Shown here: one piece after another, positions 40,688 through 48,305 of the stretch
Numbering within the stretch: the stretch's first letter is position 1
How the letters are laid out: each line of letters begins with the position of its first letter
Assembly: GCF_001636055.1 (NCBI RefSeq)
Contig: NZ_CP011789.1
Span: 62,001 to 126,000, forward strand
Direction: 5' to 3'
Source of the DNA: Pseudomonas putida
GTDB taxonomy: Bacteria; Pseudomonadota; Gammaproteobacteria; Pseudomonadales; Pseudomonadaceae
Length of the DNA stretch: 64,000 nt
Translations under genes and position numbers: made by a program
The notes under the pieces: generated by a model
Seen by the model: only the letters and a program-made list of their open reading frames with translations
Told to the model about the DNA's origin: nothing
The model's database searches: none

Positions 40688-42985
40688 TCAGAACGCCGTG
40701 CTGACGGTCAGCGACAGGTTGCGCGGATCGCCATAGATCGCTCCGGCGTAGAAGCCGTAGCGGGTGTAGTAGTGCTTGTCGAACAGGTTGTTGGCGTTGA
40801 GGCTGACGCTGGTGTCGTCGGTCAGTTGGTACTTGGCCATGGCATTCCAGATCGCATAGCCCGACCAGTTCACGTCGCTGGAGCTACGGCTGACACCGTT
40901 GGTCGGCTGGCCGGCCGGGGTGGACAGGGCGCGGATATTGGTCTGCGCGGTGACGCCGGTGCCGAGGGTCAGGCGGTCGAGCGGGCCGGACAGGCGGTAG
41001 GTGGTCGAGGCCTTGAACAGGTGCGACGGATCGCTGCGCCCGTCGCTGTCGAGGCGGCGGAAGTGCAGGTAGGTGTAGCCGGCGTAGACGTTCCAGTTCT
41101 CGGTCAGGGCGCCTGCGAGTTCCAGGTCGATACCGTCGGTTTCCTGGCCGGAACCTGCCTTGTAGGCGGTGGCGCCGGTCGGGGTCAGCAGGTCGCCGTC
41201 GGTGACTGCCTTGTTCTCCTGCTTGGTGCGGAAGTACGCGGCGGATGCGTTCAAGCGGCCGTCGAACCAGGCGGCCTTGATGCCGGTCTCGTAGCTCTGG
41301 CCGCGGATCGGCTCGACCTTGGTGCCGCTGGCGGTCTCTTCGGTCTGCGGGTTGAAGATGTCGGTGTAGCTGGCGTACACCGAGTAGGTGTCGTTGAGGT
41401 CATACACCGCGCCCAGGTAGGGGGTGACGATGCCGTTGTTCTGCTGGTTGCTGCGCACGCCGCTGACGTTGCGGGTGGTGGCCGAGTAGTCGGTGCTGCG
41501 CACGCCGAGGATCACCGACAGCGGGTCGGTGATGCTCAGGCGGGTAGCGGCGTACATGCCTTGCAGGCGGGTGGTGGTCTTGCTGTGGCGACCGGTCTGC
41601 GAGGCGAGCATGTCGTAGTCGCTGTCCACGCCGTTGAGCCAGTTGCTCAGGGGCAGGCCGTTGTTGGCGCGGAACTGGCAGCCCAGGGCCGGGGCGCTGA
41701 CGCTGTTGGCGCTGACCATGGTGCAGGTGTATTCCGGCGACCAGGCCACGGTGCGGCTGTCGTTGTAACCGACCATCGCCTGGTGGGTGCGGCCGAACAT
41801 CTGGAACGGGCCGGATAGGTCGATCTGCGCCGATTGCTGGGTGGTGTCGCTGGAGCTGTGCAGGCCGTTGAGCACCGCGCCGCTGCCATCCTGGTCCCAG
41901 TAGCCGCCGTAGACGCCGCGCCCGGACGAGTTGACCTTGGCCAGGCCGCGGTGGTTAAGGGCATCGCTGGTACTCTGCGAGCCTTTCAGGTCCAGGGTCC
42001 AGTCGTTGTCGAAGCGGTGCTGCAGCGAGCCGAAGGTGGTGCGGGTGATGTACTCACCGAAGCTCCAGCTGGGCACCACGTTGGTGCTGCGCGGCAGGTC
42101 GGTCTTGCTGCCGTCGCCATACCAGATCGGGATGTTGGCGCCCCAGCCGCCACCGACCACCTTGTTGTATTCGTACTGGTAGCCGGCGCCGAGGGTGGTG
42201 GCCTCGTCCAGGTCGAACTCGAAGTTGGCCAGCGCTGCACGGGCGCGCTCGGACTGGTTGTCACGGAACGAGTTGGCATCCTGCTGGGTGACCACGAAGC
42301 GCGAGCGCAGGCGGCCGTCTTCGGAGAGCGGCAGGTTGAGGTCGGCGCCCAGGCGGCGTTTGTCCCAGCTGCCGTAGGTGGCATAGGCGCTGCCGCCGAA
42401 GGTGCGGGTTGGCGCCTTGCGGATCAGGTTGACCGTCGCCGACGGGTCACCGGTGCCGCCGAGCAGGCCGTTGGCACCACGGACGATGTCGATGCGCTCG
42501 TACAGGTCGAGGTTCAGCGCGTTGCCGCTGCCGCTGAAGTCAGAGCCGCCGGGGAACTGCAGGCCATCGATCTTCCAGTTGCTGATCGAATAGCCACGGG
42601 CGCGGAAATCGGTACGCCCGCCCACTTCCATCTTGCTGACGCTGATCCCCGGCGCGGTATCCAGCGCCTGCTCGATGCTGTGCACATCGCGGTCGTCCAT
42701 CTGCTGGCGGGTGATGCTGGTCACCGACTGCGGGGTCTGGCGCGGGGTCAGGTTCAGGCCGGTGGAACTGCGCGTGCTCTCGACGGTGTAGCCGAGCTGG
42801 CCGGCGTCGTCGGCACTGGGCAGCGCGCTGTCTTCGATGTTGGTGGCGCCCAGTTCCAGGGGCTGGGGGTCAGCCGCAAAGGCGCCTGCGGACAGGCTGA
42901 AGGCGATACACAAGGCAAGCGGCGAGAGGCGGCTGCCACCGCGGGTGAAGCGGGCGCAGGCGCCAGGGATGCTCTGAGGTTTCAT
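40688..42985 (-). CDS. TonB-dependent siderophore receptor
   Basis: A 765-residue outer-membrane receptor. A signal peptide ends near ADPQPLELG (residue about 38). Plug domain motifs follow (TPRQTPQSVTSITRQQMDDR at about 82-101; APGISVSKMEVGGRTDFRAR, KIDGLQFPGG), then a 22-strand barrel with a TonB-receptor ending (YGDPRNLSLTVSTAF). No N-terminal signalling (STN) domain is seen, so it is a transporter rather than an FpvA-type transducer. Substrate not assigned; FhuE/FoxA-like by overall pattern. Divergent from a two-component system. Confidence 0.88.
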   Translation of the reverse strand: MKPQSIPGACARFTRGGSRLSPLALCIAFSLSAGAFAADPQPLELGATNIEDSALPSADDAGQLGYTVESTRSSTGLNLTPRQTPQSVTSITRQQMDDRDVHSIEQALDTAPGISVSKMEVGGRTDFRARGYSISNWKIDGLQFPGGSDFSGSGNALNLDLYERIDIVRGANGLLGGTGDPSATVNLIRKAPTRTFGGSAYATYGSWDKRRLGADLNLPLSEDGRLRSRFVVTQQDANSFRDNQSERARAALANFEFDLDEATTLGAGYQYEYNKVVGGGWGANIPIWYGDGSKTDLPRSTNVVPSWSFGEYITRTTFGSLQHRFDNDWTLDLKGSQSTSDALNHRGLAKVNSSGRGVYGGYWDQDGSGAVLNGLHSSSDTTQQSAQIDLSGPFQMFGRTHQAMVGYNDSRTVAWSPEYTCTMVSANSVSAPALGCQFRANNGLPLSNWLNGVDSDYDMLASQTGRHSKTTTRLQGMYAATRLSITDPLSVILGVRSTDYSATTRNVSGVRSNQQNNGIVTPYLGAVYDLNDTYSVYASYTDIFNPQTEETASGTKVEPIRGQSYETGIKAAWFDGRLNASAAYFRTKQENKAVTDGDLLTPTGATAYKAGSGQETDGIDLELAGALTENWNVYAGYTYLHFRRLDSDGRSDPSHLFKASTTYRLSGPLDRLTLGTGVTAQTNIRALSTPAGQPTNGVSRSSSDVNWSGYAIWNAMAKYQLTDDTSVSLNANNLFDKHYYTRYGFYAGAIYGDPRNLSLTVSTAF

Positions 42986-43124
42986 TTGGGAAGGCTTCGT
43001 ATTCGCAGATGGTTTTTGCTACGATTCTAGGGATGTGCCCTCTGGGCTCCATCCCCGGCTTGTACGGGGATGTAATGGAACGTAACGGGCGCCTTTCAAG
43101 CGCCCCTGACAGGTGTCCCCCTCA
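42986..43124. promoter_or_regulatory. Divergent intergenic region, receptor and response regulator
   Basis: Contains CATCCCCG (43050-43057)/CGGGGATG (43065-43072), a perfect 8-bp inverted repeat, and two GTAAYGG half-sites (43072-43078, 43082-43088) ten bases apart, the spacing favoured by OmpR-type regulators. No clear Fur box was seen. Confidence 0.45.
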
Positions 43125-43841
43125 ATGAGCACAACCTTGCTGGTTGTCGACGATGACGACGAGATTCGCGAACTTCTCTGCGATTACCTGACCGATGCCG
43201 GCTACCACGTGCTGGCTGCCGCCGATGGCGAGCAGATGCGCCAGCAAATGGCGCGGCACAAGGTCGAGCTGGTGGTGCTCGACCTGATGCTGCCCGGCGA
43301 AGACGGCCTCAGCCTGTGTCGCCAACTGCAGGCGCAGCCGGGCCTGGCGGTGATCATGCTGTCGGCCAAAGGCAGCACGCTGGACCGTATCATCGGCCTG
43401 GAAGTGGGCGCCGACGACTACCTGTCCAAGCCCTTCGAGCCCCGTGAACTCATTGCCCGCATCAAGGCCGTCCTGCGCCGCCCGCAGCGCCTCGACACAC
43501 CCAGCGAAGAGCCCGCCAGCCAGGCACAGCAGTTCGCAGGATTCAGCCTCGACCACATCAAGCGCCTGCTCACTCACCCCGACGGCCAGACCCTCACCCT
43601 GCCCCGCTCCGATTACCGCGTGCTGCGCGAGCTGCTCGAGGCCAACAACCGCGTGGTATCGCGCGATCACCTGACGCGCAGCGCCTTTGGCCGCGACCAC
43701 CTGCCCGACGACCGCTCGGTGGACATGTGCATCAGCCGCCTGCGCCAGCACCTGCGCCGCGCCGTCAACGGCAGCGCGCAGATCCTCACCATCCGCAACG
43801 AAGGCTACCTGCTCAGCATCGCCCGCGAGCCAGGCGCCTGA
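43125..43841 (+). CDS. OmpR-family response regulator
   Basis: The start is set at the ATG at 43125 (MSTTLLVVDDDDEIRELL), 238 residues. Receiver: acidic DDD at 9-11, phospho-acceptor Asp53 in VVLDLMLPGEDG, Lys102 in LSKPFEP. DNA-binding winged helix in the second half (NNRVVSRDHLTRSAFGRDHL, ILTIRNEGYLLS). Paired with the downstream kinase; may control the divergent receptor gene. Confidence 0.9.
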   Translation: MSTTLLVVDDDDEIRELLCDYLTDAGYHVLAAADGEQMRQQMARHKVELVVLDLMLPGEDGLSLCRQLQAQPGLAVIMLSAKGSTLDRIIGLEVGADDYLSKPFEPRELIARIKAVLRRPQRLDTPSEEPASQAQQFAGFSLDHIKRLLTHPDGQTLTLPRSDYRVLRELLEANNRVVSRDHLTRSAFGRDHLPDDRSVDMCISRLRQHLRRAVNGSAQILTIRNEGYLLSIAREPGA

Positions 43842-43842
43842 C

Positions 43843-45213
43843 GTGCGCCTGTTGCGCCGGCTATGGCCAAGGACGCTGTTCGGCCAACTGCTGCTGATCA
43901 TGATCAGCGGCACCCTGCTGATCCAGTTGATGTCCAGCAGCATCTGGTTCGACGTGCGCTTCGCCCAGGTGTTCGAGGCCCCGGTGCGGCTGATCGCTGC
44001 GCGCAGTGCCCCGCTGATCGCCCAGGCGGACTGTCACGCCGGCCAATTGCAGGTGCCGCCGCGCTACCACCTGCGCTGCGCCGAATCGCTGCCCAACGCC
44101 CAGCGTGATGATCGACGCGGGCGGCACCGCATCGAACTGCTGCTGCACCAGGCGCTGGCCTACGAACTCGGCCACGACCAGCTGGCGCGCCTGCTGAAGG
44201 TGCAACTGACCGATGAGCTTGGTCAGCCGATCGTCTGGCGCAGCCTGTTCGGCCTGCGTACCGCTCAGGCACATCTGCAGTTCGCCGTGCCGATGGAGGA
44301 CGGCCACTGGCTGGTGATCGACGGCGAAGAGTTGCAGGGCTGGAGTGGCGAGTCGGCCTGGGTGCTGATCAGCGACTACCTGCTGCGGGTATACGCTTTG
44401 CGCATCGTCGCCGTGCTGCTGGTGTGCCTGGTGGCCGTGCGCCTGTGCCTGCGCCCACTGCGCCGTCTGGCCGATGCTGCCCGCGGCCTGGGCCGCAACC
44501 TGGAGCAACCCGCCCTGCCCCTGGAGGGCCCCGAGGAAGTGCGCCAGGCGGCGCAGGCGTTCAACGCCATGCAGCAACGGTTGATCGCCATGGTCAACGA
44601 CAAGGCCTACTTTCTCGCGGCGGTCTCCCACGACCTGCGTACGCCACTGACCCGCATGCGCCTGCGCCTGGAGCGACTGGAGGATGGCGAACACAAAGAG
44701 CGCCTGCGGCAGAACATCGTGCAGATGGACGGCATGATAGGCCAGGTGCTGGATTATCTGCGCGCGGGGGAGCAACTGCACCTCGAAGCCGTGGATGTCG
44801 ATCACCTGGTGGCGCGCGCCTGCGCCGACCTGGCCAGTGCCAGCGAGCCGCTGCCGGTGCGCGGCCAGGCGGGTGAGGCGCGGGTCGATGCGCTGTTGCT
44901 GCAACGCTGTTTGCAGAATCTGCTGGTGAACGCCTTGCGCTATGGACGGGAGGTGACGGTGGCGCTCACCCGTGAGGACGCCGGGGTGCGCATCGCGGTC
45001 GAGGACCGTGGGCCGGGCATCGAGCCGGCCCTGCTGGCGACCATCACCGACCCTTTCGTGCGCGGCGAAGGCTCGCGCAACCAGGGCTCTGGCGGCTACG
45101 GGCTGGGCCTGAGCATCGTCCAGCGCATCGCCACCAGCCACGGCGGCGCGCTGCGCTTGGCGAACCGCGACGGCGGCGGCCTGCGCGCCAGCCTGTACCT
45201 GCCAAGTGCCTGA
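43843..45213 (+). CDS. Sensor histidine kinase of the two-component system
   Basis: The start is a GTG at 43843, one base after the regulator's stop; 456 residues. Two membrane segments (residues about 12-34 and 170-195) flank a periplasmic sensor of roughly 135 residues. An HAMP-like linker follows, then the dimerisation/phosphoacceptor His in AVSHDLRTPLTRM and an ATP-binding domain with LVNALRYGREV (N box), DRGPGIEP (G1) and GSGGYGLGLSIVQ (G2). Cognate to the upstream regulator. Confidence 0.9.
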   Translation: MRLLRRLWPRTLFGQLLLIMISGTLLIQLMSSSIWFDVRFAQVFEAPVRLIAARSAPLIAQADCHAGQLQVPPRYHLRCAESLPNAQRDDRRGRHRIELLLHQALAYELGHDQLARLLKVQLTDELGQPIVWRSLFGLRTAQAHLQFAVPMEDGHWLVIDGEELQGWSGESAWVLISDYLLRVYALRIVAVLLVCLVAVRLCLRPLRRLADAARGLGRNLEQPALPLEGPEEVRQAAQAFNAMQQRLIAMVNDKAYFLAAVSHDLRTPLTRMRLRLERLEDGEHKERLRQNIVQMDGMIGQVLDYLRAGEQLHLEAVDVDHLVARACADLASASEPLPVRGQAGEARVDALLLQRCLQNLLVNALRYGREVTVALTREDAGVRIAVEDRGPGIEPALLATITDPFVRGEGSRNQGSGGYGLGLSIVQRIATSHGGALRLANRDGGGLRASLYLPSA

Positions 45214-45400
45214 GCGGTGACCGACGGCAAGCTCACCAGACAGAATTGGGCATGAACCGGACATTCATCCGATAACGCCGACCACGGTGACTCCGTATTC
45301 TGGACCCATGCAGCAAGGGCTACCCCACTGCACCGGGTCAAGCAGCGAACCACGATGGCTGCCTCGCCCGACTCACCCCAACCTGATAGGAGTCGCCGCC

Positions 45401-45754
45401 ATGAAATCGATCACTACCCTCTTCCTCAGCGCCACCCTGATCGCCACCAGCGTCAGCGCTTTCGCCGTTCCGAGCAAACCCGAGCAACCGGTCGTCGCCG
45501 AAGGGGGCTTCGAACGCACCCCGGCTGGCCAGCGTGTCGCCGAAGGTGGTTTCGAGCGTACTCCGGCTGGCCAGCGTGTCGCCGAAGGTGGTTTCGAGCG
45601 CACTCCGGCTGGTCAGCGTGTCGCCGAAGGTGGTTTCGAGCGTACTCCGGCTGGTCAACGTGTTGCCGAGAACGGTTCCGAACGCACCCCTGGCATGCTG
45701 CGCGTCGCCGAAGGCGGCTCGGAACGGCTGCGCGACCACCTGCAGCGCGGTTGA
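45401..45754 (+). CDS. Secreted repeat protein ('phage infection'-like)
   Basis: A 117-residue protein with a signal peptide (residues 1-22, ending VSAFA). The rest is a tandem 14-residue repeat with core VAEGGFERTPAGQR: four near-perfect copies, then degenerate VAENGSERT and VAEGGSERL units. AGGAG precedes the ATG at 45401. Similar proteins in P. putida are annotated 'phage infection protein'; experimental role unknown. Likely exported to periplasm or outside. Confidence 0.72.
   Translation: MKSITTLFLSATLIATSVSAFAVPSKPEQPVVAEGGFERTPAGQRVAEGGFERTPAGQRVAEGGFERTPAGQRVAEGGFERTPAGQRVAENGSERTPGMLRVAEGGSERLRDHLQRG
45455..45750 (+). repeat. Tandem 42-bp coding repeats
   Basis: Direct repeats of about 42 bases (core GTCGCCGAAGGTGGTTTCGA) within the repeat-protein gene, at least four nearly identical copies. 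Prone to copy-number change by slippage. Confidence 0.85.
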
Positions 45755-45774
45755 GGCCATGTCCATTCTCCGAA

Positions 45775-45798
45775 GCGTGCGTCTGGCCAGGCGCACGC
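45775..45798. terminator. Hairpin between convergent genes
   Basis: GCGTGCG (45775-45781) pairs with CGCACGC (45792-45798), with CTGGCCAG palindrome inside. It separates the repeat-protein gene from the convergent membrane-protein gene; no clear T-run. Confidence 0.4.
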
Positions 45799-45823
45799 CG
45801 GTCTTCGAGGCATCACAACCGTA

Positions 45824-46285
45824 TCATCGAGACCGTCGAACTTTGGGACGCTGGGCCTTTGAAGCTCTATCGGCTTGACGCTTGTGTCGATACTCGGCAA
45901 GTAGCACGCGCATCTCTCGGTATTTCTTGCTGTTGAGTACCAGCAATGCCAGCAGCGCGACGACTATGATGCTCAGGAAGATCCCCATGTGCGGCCGGAA
46001 CCCATAGGTCGGCAACAGGAAAACCACGGAGCCGATACAAAGGGCGGCGACCACCCATACCCCCCAGTCACGACCTCGCACTACGGCGGCATGCGCCGTG
46101 ACCAGCGTCACCACCAGCACACCAAGGCTGAGCGGATAGTTGATCTCCCGGCTGCAGTCACGGCAATAGGTACTCCACACCAAAGAGAACGTCCCAGCCA
46201 TGGCGTACAGCGAGAGAAAATACCCCGCCAGGAACACCATGAAGTAGCGATCGAGAAACTTCTGAAGGTCAGGGTGCCGACTCAT
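45824..46285 (-). CDS. Small multi-pass membrane protein, candidate immunity protein
   Basis: A 153-residue protein with about four hydrophobic segments (near residues 16-37, 51-69, 78-92 and 103-117) and a very basic C-terminus. It starts at the stop of the upstream gene (1-base overlap), so the two are co-translated. No family recognised. Pairing with a membrane-active effector candidate directly downstream of a T6SS locus suggests an inner-membrane immunity protein. Inference. Confidence 0.55.
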   Translation of the reverse strand: MSRHPDLQKFLDRYFMVFLAGYFLSLYAMAGTFSLVWSTYCRDCSREINYPLSLGVLVVTLVTAHAAVVRGRDWGVWVVAALCIGSVVFLLPTYGFRPHMGIFLSIIVVALLALLVLNSKKYREMRVLLAEYRHKRQADRASKAQRPKVRRSR

Positions 46286-47199
46286 TACTCGAACTCCTCA
46301 TAGAGCCCCAGAGCGATGCTCTTGGTCTTGTCCTGCACCGTCCCGCTGCCGACAAAACCGATGGAAGCGCCAAGCGAATCCTTGATCAGTGTTTGAGTGG
46401 CGTGCTTGATCTGCGTGGGCGTGTGACGCTTGATCAGCTCGCCCGTGCTCTGTTGCAGCTTGAGTTGCTTCGCGGTGAGCGAAGGATGCTTGATCGACAG
46501 CAACTCGCGGGTGAGAGCGCTACGCTGCTGACGGCTCAATGAACGGGTCAGGTCGAGCCAGTTGGCGCCCGTGGCCGCCTTGCGCACCTGCAGGAAGCGT
46601 ACAGTCGTGAGGGCCGAGCTACCGACGCCGAGCAGCGATATACCGTCGAGCAACGGTGTGGCCGCCCTGTACCAGGCCTCCTGTTCCATCGCATCATTGG
46701 CTGACGGGTCGTTGACCTCGTTGACCGTTCTGACAACACCGATAACGCACTGTGCGGTACTGGCGGTTGCTGCTGCATATCCGGCAGCGGTAAGCGCGAG
46801 GCTCACACCGCCGGAGAAGGGGACGGCGATAGTGCCGCTGAACATGACGACCCAACCCAGGATCGCACCAGCGCAGGAGAGCGTGGTGCCTACCGCCTCC
46901 TTGACCACGCGCGACTCACGCGGGTTGGTCTGCAACTGGTTCATGAATTGCTGGGGCGCAATGTAGCGAGGCGCCTCGCGCAGGATGATGCGCTTGGGCT
47001 TGATACTGCAGATCGGCTGAAACTCGCGCAGCACGATCACGTTGTAGTCGGCATCGATATACACGACACCCGCACCGACGATGCCAGGGTCGGCATCGAT
47101 CGCCTTGAACAGCTTCTGCTGGTCGATACGCCCCTGCAGGCGCTGCTGCGCCAGAAACTGCGAGGTGTTGGCCAATTCGTTGACCAGAAGGTCTTTCAT
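46285..47199 (-). CDS. Unrecognised protein with hydrophobic core, candidate T6SS effector
   Basis: A 304-residue protein with no recognised family. No signal peptide. Residues about 105-160 hold two long hydrophobic segments (GTTLSCAGAILGWVVMFSGT, GGVSLALTAAGYAAATAS), a second hydrophobic patch lies near 186-200, and the rest is polar and basic. It lies 110 bases downstream of tagQ on the same strand and is coupled to a small membrane-protein gene. This layout fits pore-forming T6SS effectors with their immunity gene. Inference; not homology-based. Confidence 0.5.
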   Translation of the reverse strand: MKDLLVNELANTSQFLAQQRLQGRIDQQKLFKAIDADPGIVGAGVVYIDADYNVIVLREFQPICSIKPKRIILREAPRYIAPQQFMNQLQTNPRESRVVKEAVGTTLSCAGAILGWVVMFSGTIAVPFSGGVSLALTAAGYAAATASTAQCVIGVVRTVNEVNDPSANDAMEQEAWYRAATPLLDGISLLGVGSSALTTVRFLQVRKAATGANWLDLTRSLSRQQRSALTRELLSIKHPSLTAKQLKLQQSTGELIKRHTPTQIKHATQTLIKDSLGASIGFVGSGTVQDKTKSIALGLYEEFE

Positions 47200-47309
47200 G
47201 AATACGTGTCCTTACTCAGCTACAGGCTGGCCTGTCCACAGCACAAAGCCGCTCCCTACCGAAGCGGCCTTGCGTCGCGAAAGGGGCGCGATGCACCCCT
47301 GTAATCCCA
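47200..47309 (-). terminator. Terminator/REP-like element after tagQ
   Basis: On the minus strand GCCGCT-TCGGTAGGG-AGCGGC is followed by TTTG, a short terminator-like hairpin of the kind repeated in P. putida intergenic regions. ACAGGC/GCCTGT (47222-47235) adds a second small hairpin before the downstream gene. No promoter recognised. Confidence 0.45.
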
Positions 47310-48233
47310 TCAAACGTTCGGGCAAGGCACCGGTGCCCAGTCACCCATGTCCGGGTTGCGGCACATGCTGTTGACCTGATCCACGCCCGCCTTGGCCACC
47401 TGCTGGGCTTCAGCTTTCTTGCCGGTGGCGTTCTGCAGGGTCTTCTCGGTGGCGACTGCTTCGGTCGGCACTTTGGTGTTGGTCTTGCCCGCAGCCTGGC
47501 CCTTCTTGGTGCCAGACTTGCTGGTCGCTTTCGGTGGCTGGACCACGGCCACCACTTCCGAACGTTGCACACCCACCTGTTTGAGGTCCTGCTCGTAGGC
47601 CTGGGTGTAGTTGTTCAGGTTCTCACCCAGACGACCGTTGACGGTGCCGAGCAGCTGGTTCGACTCGTTCAGGCCGGCAACGATCTCGGCCAGGCGCTTG
47701 CGGCCTTCGGTATCGTTGATACGGTTGGCCTTGCGGTTCTGGATCAGGCTGGCGAATTCGCGCTGGTAGCAGGCCTGGGACGCCTTGGCGTACTGGGTGG
47801 TGCGGTCCAGGTCGGCGGCGCTCTTGTCGATGTCGGCGGCGTAGGAAGCGATGCGCTGCTTGTCGTCGCTGATCTGCTTCTGGCGCTCGGTGTAGTAGCC
47901 CGCCGCACCACCGACCAGGGCACCACCGGCCGCGCCGATGGCAGCGTTGCGACCACGGTTGTCACCGTCCACCAGGGCGCCGGTCAGTGCACCGCCTACC
48001 GCGCCGAGCAGTGCGCCGGTGGCGACCGAGCGAGTCATGTCGCCGTCAGTGGAGCGCAGGTGCTGCACCGGCTCGTAGCAGTTGGGGTAGTACTCCACCT
48101 TGGTCGTTGCACCGATCTTGGAAACCGGCGAGCCGGCGCAGCCGGTCAGCAGGACGCTGCTGAAACCGGCAGCCAGCAGCAGGGCGGCACGGGCCTTGGA
48201 AGCGGTGATCAGGGAGGTGCGATTCAAGCGCAT
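47310..48233 (-). CDS. tagQ: T6SS-associated lipoprotein TagQ
   Basis: A 307-residue lipoprotein: signal peptide with lipobox L-L-T-G-C (Cys32), then a Gly/Ala-rich glycine-zipper-like segment (GALLGAVGGALTGALVDGD) and a long coiled coil. In the P. aeruginosa H1 locus TagQ is an outer-membrane lipoprotein that anchors TagR in the threonine-phosphorylation switch. It is last in the tag cluster here, the same order as PA0070. Identity from order and lipoprotein features. Confidence 0.8.
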   Translation of the reverse strand: MRLNRTSLITASKARAALLLAAGFSSVLLTGCAGSPVSKIGATTKVEYYPNCYEPVQHLRSTDGDMTRSVATGALLGAVGGALTGALVDGDNRGRNAAIGAAGGALVGGAAGYYTERQKQISDDKQRIASYAADIDKSAADLDRTTQYAKASQACYQREFASLIQNRKANRINDTEGRKRLAEIVAGLNESNQLLGTVNGRLGENLNNYTQAYEQDLKQVGVQRSEVVAVVQPPKATSKSGTKKGQAAGKTNTKVPTEAVATEKTLQNATGKKAEAQQVAKAGVDQVNSMCRNPDMGDWAPVPCPNV

Positions 48234-48262
48234 GGTCGGGTTCTCTCTCGGGTTGTGCTGAT

Positions 48263-48295
48263 CCGGCCTGCTTCATGCGGGCCGGGGTCTTTTTT
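48263..48295 (+). terminator. Hairpin between tagQ and tagR
   Basis: CCGGCC (48263-48268) pairs with GGCCGG (48280-48285), followed on the plus strand by a T-run (48290-48295). Reads as a plus-strand terminator, although the operon runs minus; may serve as RNA structure between tagR and tagQ. Confidence 0.45.
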
Positions 48296-48305
48296 CAGGG
48301 TTTCT

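Noticed and set aside
45455..45750. Regular 42-base repeats that could suggest a CRISPR-like array
   Set aside because: There are no unique spacers; the units are in frame and encode 14-residue repeats.
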